NCBI RefSeq assembly: GCF_031455095.1
Contig: NZ_JAVDSB010000001.1
Coordinates: forward strand, 868,001-932,000
Length of the DNA: 64,000 nt
DNA from: Paenibacillus_E qinlingensis_A
GTDB taxonomy: Bacteria; Bacillota; Bacilli; Paenibacillales; NBRC-103111
Reading direction: 5' to 3'
Positions 1 to 9,531 of the stretch are shown here, one piece after another; position 1 is the stretch's first letter; every line of letters starts with the position of its first letter. The notes below the pieces were generated by a model. It was not told the DNA's origin and did not search any database. It saw only the letters and a list, made by a program, of their open reading frames with translations. The position numbers and the translations under genes are program-made.

Positions 1-2
1 TG

Positions 3-1133
3 TTTGATATTCGCTTTCAAGCGGGTATGTATGTGATGTTATATATAGGCGCGATCTATTTGCTCGTCGAAGCACTGACTTGGAAAATGTCAAAGAAGCT
101 AGGCTATTTGATGGCTGCCCTCGTTATTTTTATGTTAGGTGATACAGGGTATACAGCTTATTTTAGCTCATTTTATGGAGAGAGCGTAGTGCTGATCATG
201 ACGGTGTACATGGTCGCTTTCGGCGTACTTCTCTATCGAAAACGATATAATGACTATCTGATGATCATCTTATTTGTCCTTAGTGCCATGATTTTGACAG
301 CAAGTAAACAGCAAAATGCTCCTGTTGGTATGATTGCTGCTCCTATTGGCATTTTCTTCATTTATTTAAGGAAGAATGCCTTGTACCGCGTCGTGACATC
401 CGTATTGCTTATCGCATTACTGGGTGTTGGCGTTGGCACCTACGTGCTCATACCGAAGGAGTTTGTCAATATTAACAAATATCATGCCATGACCCGAGGC
501 GTACTCATGGGCGCAGAGAACCCAGAGAATACCCTCAAAGGGTTTGACATCGATAAACAATATGCCATTTTGAATGAAACCGAATATTTCGATGCGTATA
601 CAACGGTAAATGTGGAGTCTGAGATCCTTCAGAAACAGTTCTATAGTAAATATGGTTTCGTATCTATTTTAACTTATTACATGATGCATCCGAACCAAGC
701 TGGTCAAATGTTGAATTTGGCTGCGCGCGACGGTTTCAGCATCCGACCCAAAGCAATGGGGAACTATGAGCGATCTGTGGGTAAACCATTTGGCGCACAG
801 ACCGTGTTTTTCTCGGGATATAGTCTACTCAAGAGTGCGGTTGCTCCTAAAACATTCGGTTTTGTTTTCCTATGGATTTTAACTATCCTAGGACTGTATT
901 TACCTTCCTTTATATCAGCTATTAGGTCACGTTTATGGAGGAATGCGATTAGGTTGCCACTGATTTTGATGCTAATAGGGATTGGTCTTTCCGGGATTTT
1001 TGTGTCGATCATAGGCGCCGGGGACGCGGATCTTGCTAAACATGAATTTTTATTCACGTTAATTTTCGATTTAGTATCGTTGATTACAGTTGTAGATCTC
1101 TTCGCAAAGCGCCTATGGAGCCAAGAAACGTGA
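3..1133 (+). CDS. Polytopic membrane protein of exopolysaccharide operon (5' partial)
   Basis: The reading frame is open to the window edge and the first Met (position 27) is preceded by in-frame coding-like residues FDIRFQAG, so the start probably lies upstream. About seven to nine hydrophobic segments alternate with a large extracytoplasmic loop between roughly residues 145 and 270 of the visible part. The segment GDTGYTAYFSSFYGE recalls the WsfD-like glycan-biosynthesis hexose transferase family, but I am not certain of this. It is followed 37 bp later by the DUF2334 gene and heads a five-gene set like B. subtilis ydaJKLMN, so a role in building or exporting a cell-surface polysaccharide is inferred from context. 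It could equally be a polymerase or flippase-like membrane component. Confidence 0.7.
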   Translation, partial: FDIRFQAGMYVMLYIGAIYLLVEALTWKMSKKLGYLMAALVIFMLGDTGYTAYFSSFYGESVVLIMTVYMVAFGVLLYRKRYNDYLMIILFVLSAMILTASKQQNAPVGMIAAPIGIFFIYLRKNALYRVVTSVLLIALLGVGVGTYVLIPKEFVNINKYHAMTRGVLMGAENPENTLKGFDIDKQYAILNETEYFDAYTTVNVESEILQKQFYSKYGFVSILTYYMMHPNQAGQMLNLAARDGFSIRPKAMGNYERSVGKPFGAQTVFFSGYSLLKSAVAPKTFGFVFLWILTILGLYLPSFISAIRSRLWRNAIRLPLILMLIGIGLSGIFVSIIGAGDADLAKHEFLFTLIFDLVSLITVVDLFAKRLWSQET

Positions 1134-1170
1134 GCCGCCATTGGATTGAGAAGGGAGGAGACCAAAAGGC

Positions 1171-2736
1171 ATGTTGAAGAGAAACAAAATAAGTACTTCG
1201 TTATTGGTATTCGTTCAGTTACTATTTTTTTTCTGCTTACCTAAAGTTACCTCTGCGAATTCAGTGGTGACAGCTCCTGTTTTGATTGTTTATGATAGCT
1301 TGGCTATCGGAACACCGTATGAAGGTAATATAGAAGCGCTGCAGCGTATACTAGCATCATTTAGTTCCCAGGTAACGATAACTTCAACGGATAAATATGA
1401 GGCAGGAACGCTTCAGAAATTCAGTAAAGTGATTACTATCCATAACTTGGAAGACATTCCGCATTCATCTGAAGCTTTTGACCGTGATATGAAAAGTTAC
1501 TTTGGAGATTATATGCATATAGGGTATCAACTCCCACAGCTTGTTGCTCAAGAAATGGGGCTAGAGGTACAACAGCACGCCAACGATACTCTGAAAATTA
1601 CCATGGGTCAACTTACAGAAGATTCAATAATGGCAAAGAACATCTCGTATATCACGAAGTTTAAGGGAACCCCTTATGGGTCTAGCACTTCTGACAACGG
1701 GAATGTCAGCTATCCTTTTGGCGTGATTCAGGGTAGAAATGCCTATATTCCGTACATGGTGAAAGGGAATGTCAGCGAACTGGCAACTTCCTTCGTCATG
1801 AAGGATTGGTTACATGTGAATACCACAGGGCAGAACTATGTTTTATTAAATGAGATATATCCATTCTCAGATTTGGATGTACTTAATGAGGTTGCCGATC
1901 GGTTATATAATGCTGGAATTCCCTTCATTGCGAGCGTCCAACCCGTGTTTAGTAACTTCCAATTCCCCGCGATGCAGCGGTATTTGGAGACATTAAAGCA
2001 TCTGCAATCGCGAAATGGAAGTATAGTGGTGAATGCACCCGTTGTTGCATCAACAATAAGTCCAGACATCGCTGGCTTAAAATCACAGATGAGTGCTTTT
2101 CTTGACGTATTAGCCCAAAAAGAAATTGTTCCTCTTGGCATTAGTTCAGAACTATATTGGACCTATGATCAGCATTATACGGATTATGGATTGTCGATCT
2201 TCGATTCAGGCATTGTTTATGATAATCGTAATATTAGGTATCACACACAACGAAATACTTCAAGTGTCTTTCAATCAGCGATGTATACCATTCAGGGGAA
2301 GGACATAAACAAGTATGTGAACGCATCTAAAATACGAGATTCCTTACCAATGAACACAGCGTTCGTATATCCGTTTCCAATTGATCGTAAAGAAATGGAA
2401 GCCACACTAGACATGTTATTAACAAGCTGGACGACATTTTCGGACTTTAAGAATGCGGAGCATACAGTGAGGACGGCAACGAATGAATTGGCTTCGCATA
2501 ACGGCCACTTGCAAATCAATGGACAAGTTATCGCATTGAACAATAAGATGGCTGAGGTTGACGCTGATCACACCTACGTGCAAGAAGTGAAGAAAAGCTT
2601 CAAAACTTTATTTTCAGTCCAAAATAACATTTTTATTGCCCTTATCCTCATGACGCTTCTTATTTTCATGGTATTTCTCATTATTGGTTACCGTCTGTAT
2701 AGACGCAAATTCATGCATCAGGAGAAGTCATTATGA
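1171..2736 (+). CDS. DUF2334 polysaccharide-deacetylase-like membrane protein (YdaL-like)
   Basis: This 521-residue protein has an N-terminal signal peptide (hydrophobic residues 10-28), a large extracytoplasmic domain, and one C-terminal transmembrane helix near residues 485-507 followed by a basic tail. The central segment with NEIYPFSDLDVLNEVADRL fits the DUF2334 family, which is distantly related to polysaccharide deacetylases and includes B. subtilis YdaL. The Shine-Dalgarno AGGGAGGAG sits upstream of the ATG. Its last codons overlap the glycosyltransferase start by 4 bp, so the two are translationally coupled. A deacetylase or hydrolase acting on the nascent polymer outside the membrane is inferred. 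I did not confirm catalytic metal ligands. Confidence 0.8.
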   Translation: MLKRNKISTSLLVFVQLLFFFCLPKVTSANSVVTAPVLIVYDSLAIGTPYEGNIEALQRILASFSSQVTITSTDKYEAGTLQKFSKVITIHNLEDIPHSSEAFDRDMKSYFGDYMHIGYQLPQLVAQEMGLEVQQHANDTLKITMGQLTEDSIMAKNISYITKFKGTPYGSSTSDNGNVSYPFGVIQGRNAYIPYMVKGNVSELATSFVMKDWLHVNTTGQNYVLLNEIYPFSDLDVLNEVADRLYNAGIPFIASVQPVFSNFQFPAMQRYLETLKHLQSRNGSIVVNAPVVASTISPDIAGLKSQMSAFLDVLAQKEIVPLGISSELYWTYDQHYTDYGLSIFDSGIVYDNRNIRYHTQRNTSSVFQSAMYTIQGKDINKYVNASKIRDSLPMNTAFVYPFPIDRKEMEATLDMLLTSWTTFSDFKNAEHTVRTATNELASHNGHLQINGQVIALNNKMAEVDADHTYVQEVKKSFKTLFSVQNNIFIALILMTLLIFMVFLIIGYRLYRRKFMHQEKSL

Positions 2737-3983
2737 CAATCGCAGATATTCTCATGCTAATCGCCGTCTTCTGTATTTGGTCGCTCCTCTTGGTCAATGT
2801 GGGTTTGATTGTCGCGGGGTACATGTACTATATACAAATTGAGAATAAACCAGTTGCTCCCGTGGAAGGGGAGTATCCCTTCGTAAGTATCATGGTGCCT
2901 GCACACAATGAAGCGAAGGTTATTACCAAAACCGTAGAATCCCTGCTGGCGCTCTCTTATCCACAGGATCGTTATGAGATTATTGTCATCAATGATAATT
3001 CCTCCGATAATAGCAGTGTGTTATTAGGTAAGCTGCAAGAGAATTATCCTGGGCGCAATCTGATCATCTTGAATACGGATAATGTGGTAGGGGGAAAAGG
3101 GAAGTCCAATGCTTTGAATTTGGGACTAAAGGTCAGCAAAGGCGAACTTATTGCCATTTATGATGCAGATAACACGCCTGAGAAAACAGCGTTGCTATAT
3201 TTAGTATCTGAAATTACGCAGGATGCAACGTTAGGAGCTGTTATCGGGAAATTTCGAACGCGTAATCGAGATGCTAGCCTTTTAACTCGTTTTATCAATA
3301 TCGAGACGTTATCTTTTCAATGGATGGCGCAGGCAGGACGATGGAAGTTATTCAAGTTATGTACGATTCCTGGTACGAACTTCATTATTCGGAGATCGAT
3401 TATCGAGGAGATGGGTGGCTGGGATGTAAAGGCAATTGCGGAAGATACTGAAATTAGTTTTCGTATCTATTTGATGGGATATAAGATTAAATTTCAGCCC
3501 AAGTCGGTAACATGGGAGCAAGAACCTCAAACCGTCAAGGTTTGGTTTAAACAGCGAACAAGGTGGGCCAAGGGAAACATTTATGTCATCGTCAAAAACA
3601 TACCTTTGTTATTCAAGCGATCAGCGAAGAACATTCATTTTGACATTTTATACTACCTCTCCATTTATGTCTTACTATTAACCTCACTTGTGATGTCTGA
3701 TTTACTTCTAATACTTCATGCATTGGGTTATGTGAGAACAACGATAGCAAGTTTTAGCTCCTTCTTATGGGGGCTGGCCATCATCTTATTCATTGTAGGA
3801 ACATTTATTACGCTTGTGACTGAAAAAGGGGAAATGAAACTTTCTAACGTTTGGATTATTATGCTCATGTATGTGTCCTATTGTCAGATGTGGATGGTTG
3901 TAGCTGCATATGGCATGTACGCTTATTTGAAAGATTTGGTTTTCAAGCGAGAAGCCAAATGGTATAAAACCGAGAGGTATTAG
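2733..3983 (+). CDS. Processive family 2 glycosyltransferase (YdaM-like)
   Basis: This membrane glycosyltransferase of 416 residues probably polymerises and extrudes a polysaccharide. One N-terminal helix (residues 5-33) precedes the GT-A catalytic domain, and three or four helices follow it. The family 2 processive signature is complete: VINDNS around D88, DAD at 144-146, the general-base pair ED at 237-238, and QRTRW at 274-278. This is the cellulose/hyaluronan/PNAG synthase pattern. It overlaps the upstream DUF2334 gene by 4 bp (ATGA) and is followed by a BcsB-like partner and a c-di-GMP receptor-like protein. That arrangement matches B. subtilis YdaM and the Listeria Pss system. The sugar it uses cannot be read from sequence. 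Confidence 0.92.
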   Translation: MTIADILMLIAVFCIWSLLLVNVGLIVAGYMYYIQIENKPVAPVEGEYPFVSIMVPAHNEAKVITKTVESLLALSYPQDRYEIIVINDNSSDNSSVLLGKLQENYPGRNLIILNTDNVVGGKGKSNALNLGLKVSKGELIAIYDADNTPEKTALLYLVSEITQDATLGAVIGKFRTRNRDASLLTRFINIETLSFQWMAQAGRWKLFKLCTIPGTNFIIRRSIIEEMGGWDVKAIAEDTEISFRIYLMGYKIKFQPKSVTWEQEPQTVKVWFKQRTRWAKGNIYVIVKNIPLLFKRSAKNIHFDILYYLSIYVLLLTSLVMSDLLLILHALGYVRTTIASFSSFLWGLAIILFIVGTFITLVTEKGEMKLSNVWIIMLMYVSYCQMWMVVAAYGMYAYLKDLVFKREAKWYKTERY

Positions 3984-3999
3984 ATAGGGGGGATCATTG

Positions 4000-6087
4000 A
4001 TGAGAAAACGATGGCTGTTGATTGCAACCGTTGGTCTGTTTGCCTTGCTGCATGTATGTCAATCTTCAGCTTGGGCTGAAGAAATTGCCCCTGCTGGGAC
4101 GAGACAATACCAAACCAATTTTGCAGACACATCGTTAATTGGCGGTATAACCTATACGCAGCAGGTTTTTCAAGTTGAAAACTATTGGAACGTAGAGAGT
4201 GTAGAGATTCATCTTGACTATGAAGTTTCACGCCTTATGCAGAATGACCGTTCCAGTGTGACGTTATCGTTGAATGGGAAGCCATTTCATTCTTTTCGTC
4301 CAGTCATGCAAGAAGCGAAACAGCAGTTGACGGTCTTAGTACCCGTAGCGTATATCGTGAAAGGCGGGAACACGCTAACGGTTCAAGGACATTTCGAAAC
4401 AACTGCACCTCTTACAGTGAATGCTTGTTTGCCGACGGATACGAGAGATAATTGGTTACAGATTGCCAAAACCTCGCGGATCTCTGTGAATTACACGAAT
4501 ACTCCGATTCAAACGAGCATCCGTGATTTTAATGAACATTTTATCGGTTTGGATACGATTAAAGAAGGTCAGAATGCCATTGCAGTTACAGAAGGGGAAA
4601 GCAACTTGTCTGTCCTTGAGGCGGCAACCTACGCGCTTTCTGGATTCGCAAAAGTAAATCCTGTGTCGGATAATGGGATTCCGATTGTTTCCTATAATAC
4701 GAATAATTTGAAGTTGAAGCAGGCAATCATTCTTATCTCGTTCTATAATGATCTACCTGAGGAAGTGAAGTCGGCTTTTCAATCGGAGAATCTTGATAAT
4801 AAGGCTTTAATTAAATTGGTTACCGTTGCGGGACGTCCAACCTTAGTAGTGACTTCAACGGACACTGCGATGCTAGTTAAAGCGGGGCGTCTAGTAGGAA
4901 ACCAGGCCTTGCTAAGTCAACTGGATACAGATCGAAAAGAAGTAGATGGAGCGACTGAGGTAGAGACACCAGCAGTGAGCATTAGCCGTAACATCACCTT
5001 AACGGAAACCGGTGATAAGCTTCAAGGAGATCATCATCGTGAGAAGGAGTACTACATATCACTCCCTGGTAACCGTTCGATTGCAGAGGCGAGTAAATTA
5101 AGCATTAAGTATCGATATGCGAAAAACCTAGATTTCGACCGCTCCATGGTGACTATTCTAATCAATGATACACCTATTGGCAGTAAGAGGTTGTCCACCG
5201 AACTTGCAGACAATGATCATATGGATATTACGATTCCTAAAACGCTGAATAGTAGTGGGAATTTTTCAGTAAAAGTTGCTTTTGATTTGGAACTTAAGAA
5301 TGCAGGATGTATAGAGAATCCGGATCAAATGCCGTGGGCGTTTGTTGACAAAGAATCCATGCTGCAGCTGAATACCAAAGATAGAGCGGATATGCTGTTC
5401 AACAATTACCCTTACCCATTTTTGCGCGATGGCAGCTATAATCAAGTGGCCGTCGTATTGCCCAAAGAGCATGATACATATCTATATCAAACGCTTTCGA
5501 ATATCTTCAACTTGTTAGGTCGTTATGCACAGACGAATACCGGGGAAGTCCTATTTTATCAAGATAATGTCGCGGTATCACAACTTAAAGGCCGCGAGAT
5601 CATCGCTATCGGCAGTTATCAGAATAACCAAGTCATTCGAACGAATAATGAAAAGTTATATTTTCGATATAACCAAAGTGGGACGGGCTTTATGTCCAAC
5701 GAAAAAATGAGCATCGAGGCTAACTATGGCAAGCAAATTGGTTCTTTACAATTGATCGATTCGCCTTACGCTAGCGGCTTCGGGCTGCTTGCTATCACAG
5801 GAAGTCGCACAGAGTACGCCTATCTGGCATCTAAGCTGATCGGTTCAGAAGGAACCCTATGGAAAGTATTCGGTGATGGCGCTGTAACCGATATAGATGG
5901 GCATATCGAAGCTTTTCGTTTTAAGAAAGTTACAACGGCAGAACCACCTTCAGTACTTAACGATGTCATGGAGCGTAAAGATGTGTTAGGTTTCATGATT
6001 GCAGTCGTCCTTGTTGCTTTAATAGTGCTCCTTTCACTCATTCTATTGATCCGCAAGTATCGGAAGAAGCGGAGGGATCGATCATGA
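4000..6087 (+). CDS. BcsB-like cellulose synthase accessory protein (YdaN-like)
   Basis: This 695-residue protein has a signal peptide, a long extracytoplasmic beta-rich part and a C-terminal transmembrane helix (about 665-687) with a basic tail. The N-terminal segment YTQQVFQVENYWNVESV and the repeated carbohydrate-binding-like modules with NGKPFHSF and NDTPIGS are typical of the BcsB family, which guides polymer out of a family 2 synthase. I chose the ATG at 4000 over the TTG at 3997 because the run of six G at 3987-3992 is then 7 bp away. The stop overlaps the next start (ATGA), keeping the c-di-GMP receptor in the same operon. The B. subtilis counterpart is YdaN. Confidence 0.85.
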   Translation: MRKRWLLIATVGLFALLHVCQSSAWAEEIAPAGTRQYQTNFADTSLIGGITYTQQVFQVENYWNVESVEIHLDYEVSRLMQNDRSSVTLSLNGKPFHSFRPVMQEAKQQLTVLVPVAYIVKGGNTLTVQGHFETTAPLTVNACLPTDTRDNWLQIAKTSRISVNYTNTPIQTSIRDFNEHFIGLDTIKEGQNAIAVTEGESNLSVLEAATYALSGFAKVNPVSDNGIPIVSYNTNNLKLKQAIILISFYNDLPEEVKSAFQSENLDNKALIKLVTVAGRPTLVVTSTDTAMLVKAGRLVGNQALLSQLDTDRKEVDGATEVETPAVSISRNITLTETGDKLQGDHHREKEYYISLPGNRSIAEASKLSIKYRYAKNLDFDRSMVTILINDTPIGSKRLSTELADNDHMDITIPKTLNSSGNFSVKVAFDLELKNAGCIENPDQMPWAFVDKESMLQLNTKDRADMLFNNYPYPFLRDGSYNQVAVVLPKEHDTYLYQTLSNIFNLLGRYAQTNTGEVLFYQDNVAVSQLKGREIIAIGSYQNNQVIRTNNEKLYFRYNQSGTGFMSNEKMSIEANYGKQIGSLQLIDSPYASGFGLLAITGSRTEYAYLASKLIGSEGTLWKVFGDGAVTDIDGHIEAFRFKKVTTAEPPSVLNDVMERKDVLGFMIAVVLVALIVLLSLILLIRKYRKKRRDRS

Positions 6088-6938
6088 GGCGAATACAGGG
6101 CAATATGGTTTCGGATGGCGCATTCATTTTGCTGATCATTGTCTGTTTTATTTGTATTGTATTTACGGCGGGGAACCCCAACCTCTATATTCAAAATATT
6201 ATATTTCTGAATATCGCCTTATTAATTGCGATTGTTACCTACTTTACAAACGTAACAACGGGATTGATATTGAATATAATTTTCATCTTCGGTTACGGCA
6301 CATACACGCTCTATCAAACGATTGTTGTAGGCGGGCTGATCAGTACACAAAATTACTTCTGGCTCATTATGACACCCTTATTCACCATTTCAACATGGTT
6401 GCTTACCTACGGGAACCGTCAGCTTCAGTTGGAGAATGAACAGTTACAGAAGGCCAACAAGTACCTGGCAACCGTAGATGCCAAAACGAGCTTAAAGAAT
6501 ACATTCTCGTTTCAATCCGATGCGACCATCTTCATGGCGTTGTCTGTGCGTTATCACATTCCGTTAACCCTGTTAGTCTTCAGTGTGAAATACTGGGATG
6601 AGATTCGGCGTATTATTGGGGAAGAGCAGCTGATGGAAGCGGTCCTTGACCTTTCTCAAATGAGTCAAACTAGTATCCGAACGAATGATTCCCTCTATTT
6701 GCTGAATCAGGAGAATCCGATGTGGGGGATGCTATTGTTTACGGATCGACCTGGCGCATCCATTGTGATTGATCGGCTCAGGAATAACGTCGAAGAACGA
6801 AACCGGAACGAATATAGGGACAAATTTCGAGTAGAGCTTATTCTGAAGATGGGGGCTGTCGAGTATGATGCGCAGCAAGTATCCAACCCATTGGAATTTA
6901 TTACACTCGCTAAAAAGCAGGTGGAATTTGATGTGTAG
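6084..6938 (+). CDS. Degenerate GGDEF c-di-GMP receptor-like membrane protein (YdaK-like)
   Basis: The 284-residue protein has four N-terminal transmembrane helices (about 12-108), a short coiled-coil linker (111-128) and a GGDEF-type fold. The usual DxLTGLxNR segment is altered to VDAKTSLKNTF (131-141), and the active-site GGDEF is replaced by NQENP (208-212). The allosteric I-site RxxD is kept as RTND at 199-202, exactly five residues before the GGDEF position. Cyclase activity should therefore be lost while c-di-GMP binding may remain, as in B. subtilis YdaK and Listeria PssE. As the last gene of the polysaccharide operon it probably activates the glycosyltransferase when c-di-GMP rises. 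A strong terminator follows. Confidence 0.85.
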   Translation: MRRIQGNMVSDGAFILLIIVCFICIVFTAGNPNLYIQNIIFLNIALLIAIVTYFTNVTTGLILNIIFIFGYGTYTLYQTIVVGGLISTQNYFWLIMTPLFTISTWLLTYGNRQLQLENEQLQKANKYLATVDAKTSLKNTFSFQSDATIFMALSVRYHIPLTLLVFSVKYWDEIRRIIGEEQLMEAVLDLSQMSQTSIRTNDSLYLLNQENPMWGMLLFTDRPGASIVIDRLRNNVEERNRNEYRDKFRVELILKMGAVEYDAQQVSNPLEFITLAKKQVEFDV

Positions 6939-6964
6939 ATGGGGGAGAAACTCCCCATGAATGT

Positions 6965-7005
6965 AAAAGGTACAAATCTCTTATGGAGATTTGTACCTTT
7001 TTTAT
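6965..7005 (+). terminator. Rho-independent terminator of the exopolysaccharide operon
   Basis: A perfect stem pairs 6965-6980 with 6986-7001 around a 5-nt loop and ends in a T run. It lies 27 bp after the YdaK-like gene and cleanly closes the polysaccharide operon before the germination genes. Confidence 0.9.
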
Positions 7006-7073
7006 GTAATCCATTTGTACAGCATGAATTGAAATGATTAACAAAACAGAGAGAAGCAAATACTACCTAAGAT

Positions 7074-8435
7074 ATGTCTGATACCATAGGATGCGGAACG
7101 GGGGATACATGTTTGTCGATTGTGAACAGCCTGAAAGAACATTTTCATCATGACAGGGAATACACTTCGCGCCATTTATGGTTAGGCAGTATTCCTATAA
7201 CGTTGCTGGGATTAAGGACGCTTATTAATTTCCCACAATCTCTTACCATGATACGCGAACAATTACTAAGTGTAGATGGTTTAGATCACCTAGTCGAAGA
7301 GAGGCTGAAAGGGCTTGGTCACAATGTGTCTGAGTGCACACTAGACGATCTCATCTCAGAGCTATTAGATGGCATGCTCCTTGTTATTCATGAGCCATCT
7401 GGTACTTATATTAGTGTTATCCCGGTTGCACAACCGATCAATCGTTCAGTGGCAGTGCCATTAACTGAAAATGTGGTTAGGGGATCAAGCAGTGCATTTA
7501 ACGAAGATATTGGGATCAATATTGGACTGCTTCGGAAACATATCAATTCAAGCGAGTTGCAGATTGCCACATATAGATTTGGAGAAGAATCGAAAAATTG
7601 CGTGATTTTGTCCTATATGGATACAAAGATTGATCCTACACTTCTAAAGTCGATTACTGATGCGATCGAGTCAAATTTAGATAAGGATATTACTAATGTG
7701 CAAGAACTATCCAGAATGTTTGGATTTTCAAACTTTACGCTAGTTACTCGATACAATACAACGGAATTGCCACAGAGTGCAGCTCGAGCTTTAAAAAATG
7801 GTAAAGCGGTGCTTTTCATTGAAAGATTGCCGTTTGCCTTGGTATTACCGAGTCTTGTGTCAGATATGTTCGTTATTGCGGATGATTCCAATCATCCGCC
7901 AGTGTTTGCAGTGACACTGGGCCTCATCCGGATTATAGGTGCGCTAATAACACTCATTATCCCTGGTTTGTACGTTGCCCTAGTCTCTGTGAATCCAGAT
8001 GTACTGCGATTCGAGCTTGCGCACTCCATCGCACGAAGTCGGATAGACGTTCCTTATCCAGCCATCGTGGAGACTTTGTTGCTATTATTTATTCTGGAGT
8101 TAACCTTGGAAGCCATTATCCGACTTCCCCCAAGTATAGGACCTACGGTTACCATGGTTGGGGCGATTGTATTAGGACAGGCAGTCGTAGCCGCGAAATT
8201 AGTAAGTAGTTTACTCATCATCGTATTGGCAGCGACGTCGATTTCAAGCGCAACCATTGTTGGCTATCAAAATGGGCTGACGATACGATTGTTTAAATAT
8301 ATATTATTACTTCTATCAGCCATATTTGGCGTCCTAGGTCTTTTGTTTGGGATCGTCATTATCTGCTCCTATTTGGCTGGTGTCAAATCACTTGGAGTGC
8401 CGTACCTGCAATTGAAAAATCCAGAAGGTGAATGA
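7074..8435 (+). CDS. Spore germination receptor subunit A (GerA family)
   Basis: This 453-residue protein matches the GerA/GerAA family, the A subunit of nutrient germinant receptors in the spore inner membrane. The N-terminal soluble domain covers about residues 1-275. The membrane part follows with FAVTLGLIRIIGALITLIIP and PPSIGPTVTMVGAIVLGQA, both conserved in the family, and ends in a short hydrophilic tail. It is somewhat shorter than typical A subunits (about 480-520 residues). An in-frame stop at 7068 rules out an upstream start in this frame, and the Shine-Dalgarno (GAGAGAAG near 7050) is distant. The B and C subunits follow directly. Forespore expression is expected but I could not identify a sigma-G promoter. 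The germinant cannot be predicted. Confidence 0.92.
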   Translation: MSDTIGCGTGDTCLSIVNSLKEHFHHDREYTSRHLWLGSIPITLLGLRTLINFPQSLTMIREQLLSVDGLDHLVEERLKGLGHNVSECTLDDLISELLDGMLLVIHEPSGTYISVIPVAQPINRSVAVPLTENVVRGSSSAFNEDIGINIGLLRKHINSSELQIATYRFGEESKNCVILSYMDTKIDPTLLKSITDAIESNLDKDITNVQELSRMFGFSNFTLVTRYNTTELPQSAARALKNGKAVLFIERLPFALVLPSLVSDMFVIADDSNHPPVFAVTLGLIRIIGALITLIIPGLYVALVSVNPDVLRFELAHSIARSRIDVPYPAIVETLLLLFILELTLEAIIRLPPSIGPTVTMVGAIVLGQAVVAAKLVSSLLIIVLAATSISSATIVGYQNGLTIRLFKYILLLLSAIFGVLGLLFGIVIICSYLAGVKSLGVPYLQLKNPEGE

Positions 8436-8436
8436 C

Positions 8437-9531
8437 ATGATGAAAAATGTACAAGTGGCAGTAATCTATATCTTAACCCATTTAGGGCTGATATTCTTTG
8501 CGTATCCGACGGATATTATAGCGAGTACGAAGGAAGCACATTGGATACCTGTAACCTTAGGTTTCATCATCCATGTCATCGTCATCTATACTTATCTGAA
8601 GGGGCTTAGTTATTTTAAGAATCAGAATATCCTACAAATCCTGAGCAACAAGAACAAAGTCATCGTCTGGTTAACGTTATTTCCGGGTCTCCTGTACCTC
8701 TTTTTGGTCATTGTGATTACAATTAGGGCTTATGCTGAAATTATTTCGATTGTTTTTCTAGCCGACACCCCGATCTGGATTCTGATGTGTGTGTTGCTAG
8801 GGATTCCTGTATTTATGGTCATCCATGGTGGAGTGAGAGCGCTATTAAGAGTAGGCCTATTATTAGCAGTCTTATTTCTGCCTCCTATGCTTTTTGTCAT
8901 GATATCAACTTTTCAAAATATCGATCTGCACTATTTATTTCCATTAATTCCCAGTAGTCGTACAGATCTATTCGCATTTCTAACTCACTTTTCCTTTTAT
9001 AAAAGCTTGTTTGCGTTCGCGGGTGGCTTTCTATTCCTCGGTTTTATTCCATCCTATATCACATTTAAGCCCAAAACCATCTATATAAGCAGCATCATCC
9101 TTTTACTCTTTTTCCTGCTATCTGTCTACATTCCTATTCTGACATTAGGGGAAGAAACCGCCAAGCAGCTTGCATTTCCCTTCATTTTCACGATTGATAC
9201 AATAGAAATTAACTGGCTGATGTTTGATCGGATTACGATTTTTTTTCTATTAAGTCAAATCGCCTTTGTTATTCTGTTTGTTGCAATGACCCTGTGGCAA
9301 ATTGCTTGCTTAATGCGGTGTCGAGTCAAAAAAATGAAATATCCGTATTTACTAACCGCCATAGCCATTGTTGTGCTCTTGGTTTGTTTATTCATTCCTG
9401 ACTGGGAGAGTGTAGAATTATTGCTGCAGTGGAACTCAATTCTTCGATTCTATGTTGCTCTAGTTGTTCCTATTGTCATTTTCTTCTTCGGGTATCGATA
9501 TCATCAAACAAGCCAGAGAAAGTTGACGTGA
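8437..9531 (+). CDS. Spore germination receptor subunit B (GerB family permease)
   Basis: This 364-residue polytopic protein with about ten transmembrane helices belongs to the GerB family, the amino-acid-permease-fold subunit of germinant receptors. Family-like features include the start AVIYILTHLGLIFFAYPTDI and FAYPTDI in the first helix. The ATG at 8437 was preferred to an in-frame GTG at 8428 because AGAAGG (8423-8428) is then 8 bp away and the gene starts just after the gerA stop. It overlaps the C-subunit start by 4 bp. It probably forms or recognises the ligand site together with subunit A. Confidence 0.92.
   Translation: MMKNVQVAVIYILTHLGLIFFAYPTDIIASTKEAHWIPVTLGFIIHVIVIYTYLKGLSYFKNQNILQILSNKNKVIVWLTLFPGLLYLFLVIVITIRAYAEIISIVFLADTPIWILMCVLLGIPVFMVIHGGVRALLRVGLLLAVLFLPPMLFVMISTFQNIDLHYLFPLIPSSRTDLFAFLTHFSFYKSLFAFAGGFLFLGFIPSYITFKPKTIYISSIILLLFFLLSVYIPILTLGEETAKQLAFPFIFTIDTIEINWLMFDRITIFFLLSQIAFVILFVAMTLWQIACLMRCRVKKMKYPYLLTAIAIVVLLVCLFIPDWESVELLLQWNSILRFYVALVVPIVIFFFGYRYHQTSQRKLT

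Noticed and set aside
764..1165. Antisense frame over the first membrane protein gene
   Set aside because: It is a shadow of the plus-strand gene, has no Shine-Dalgarno and no recognisable domain.
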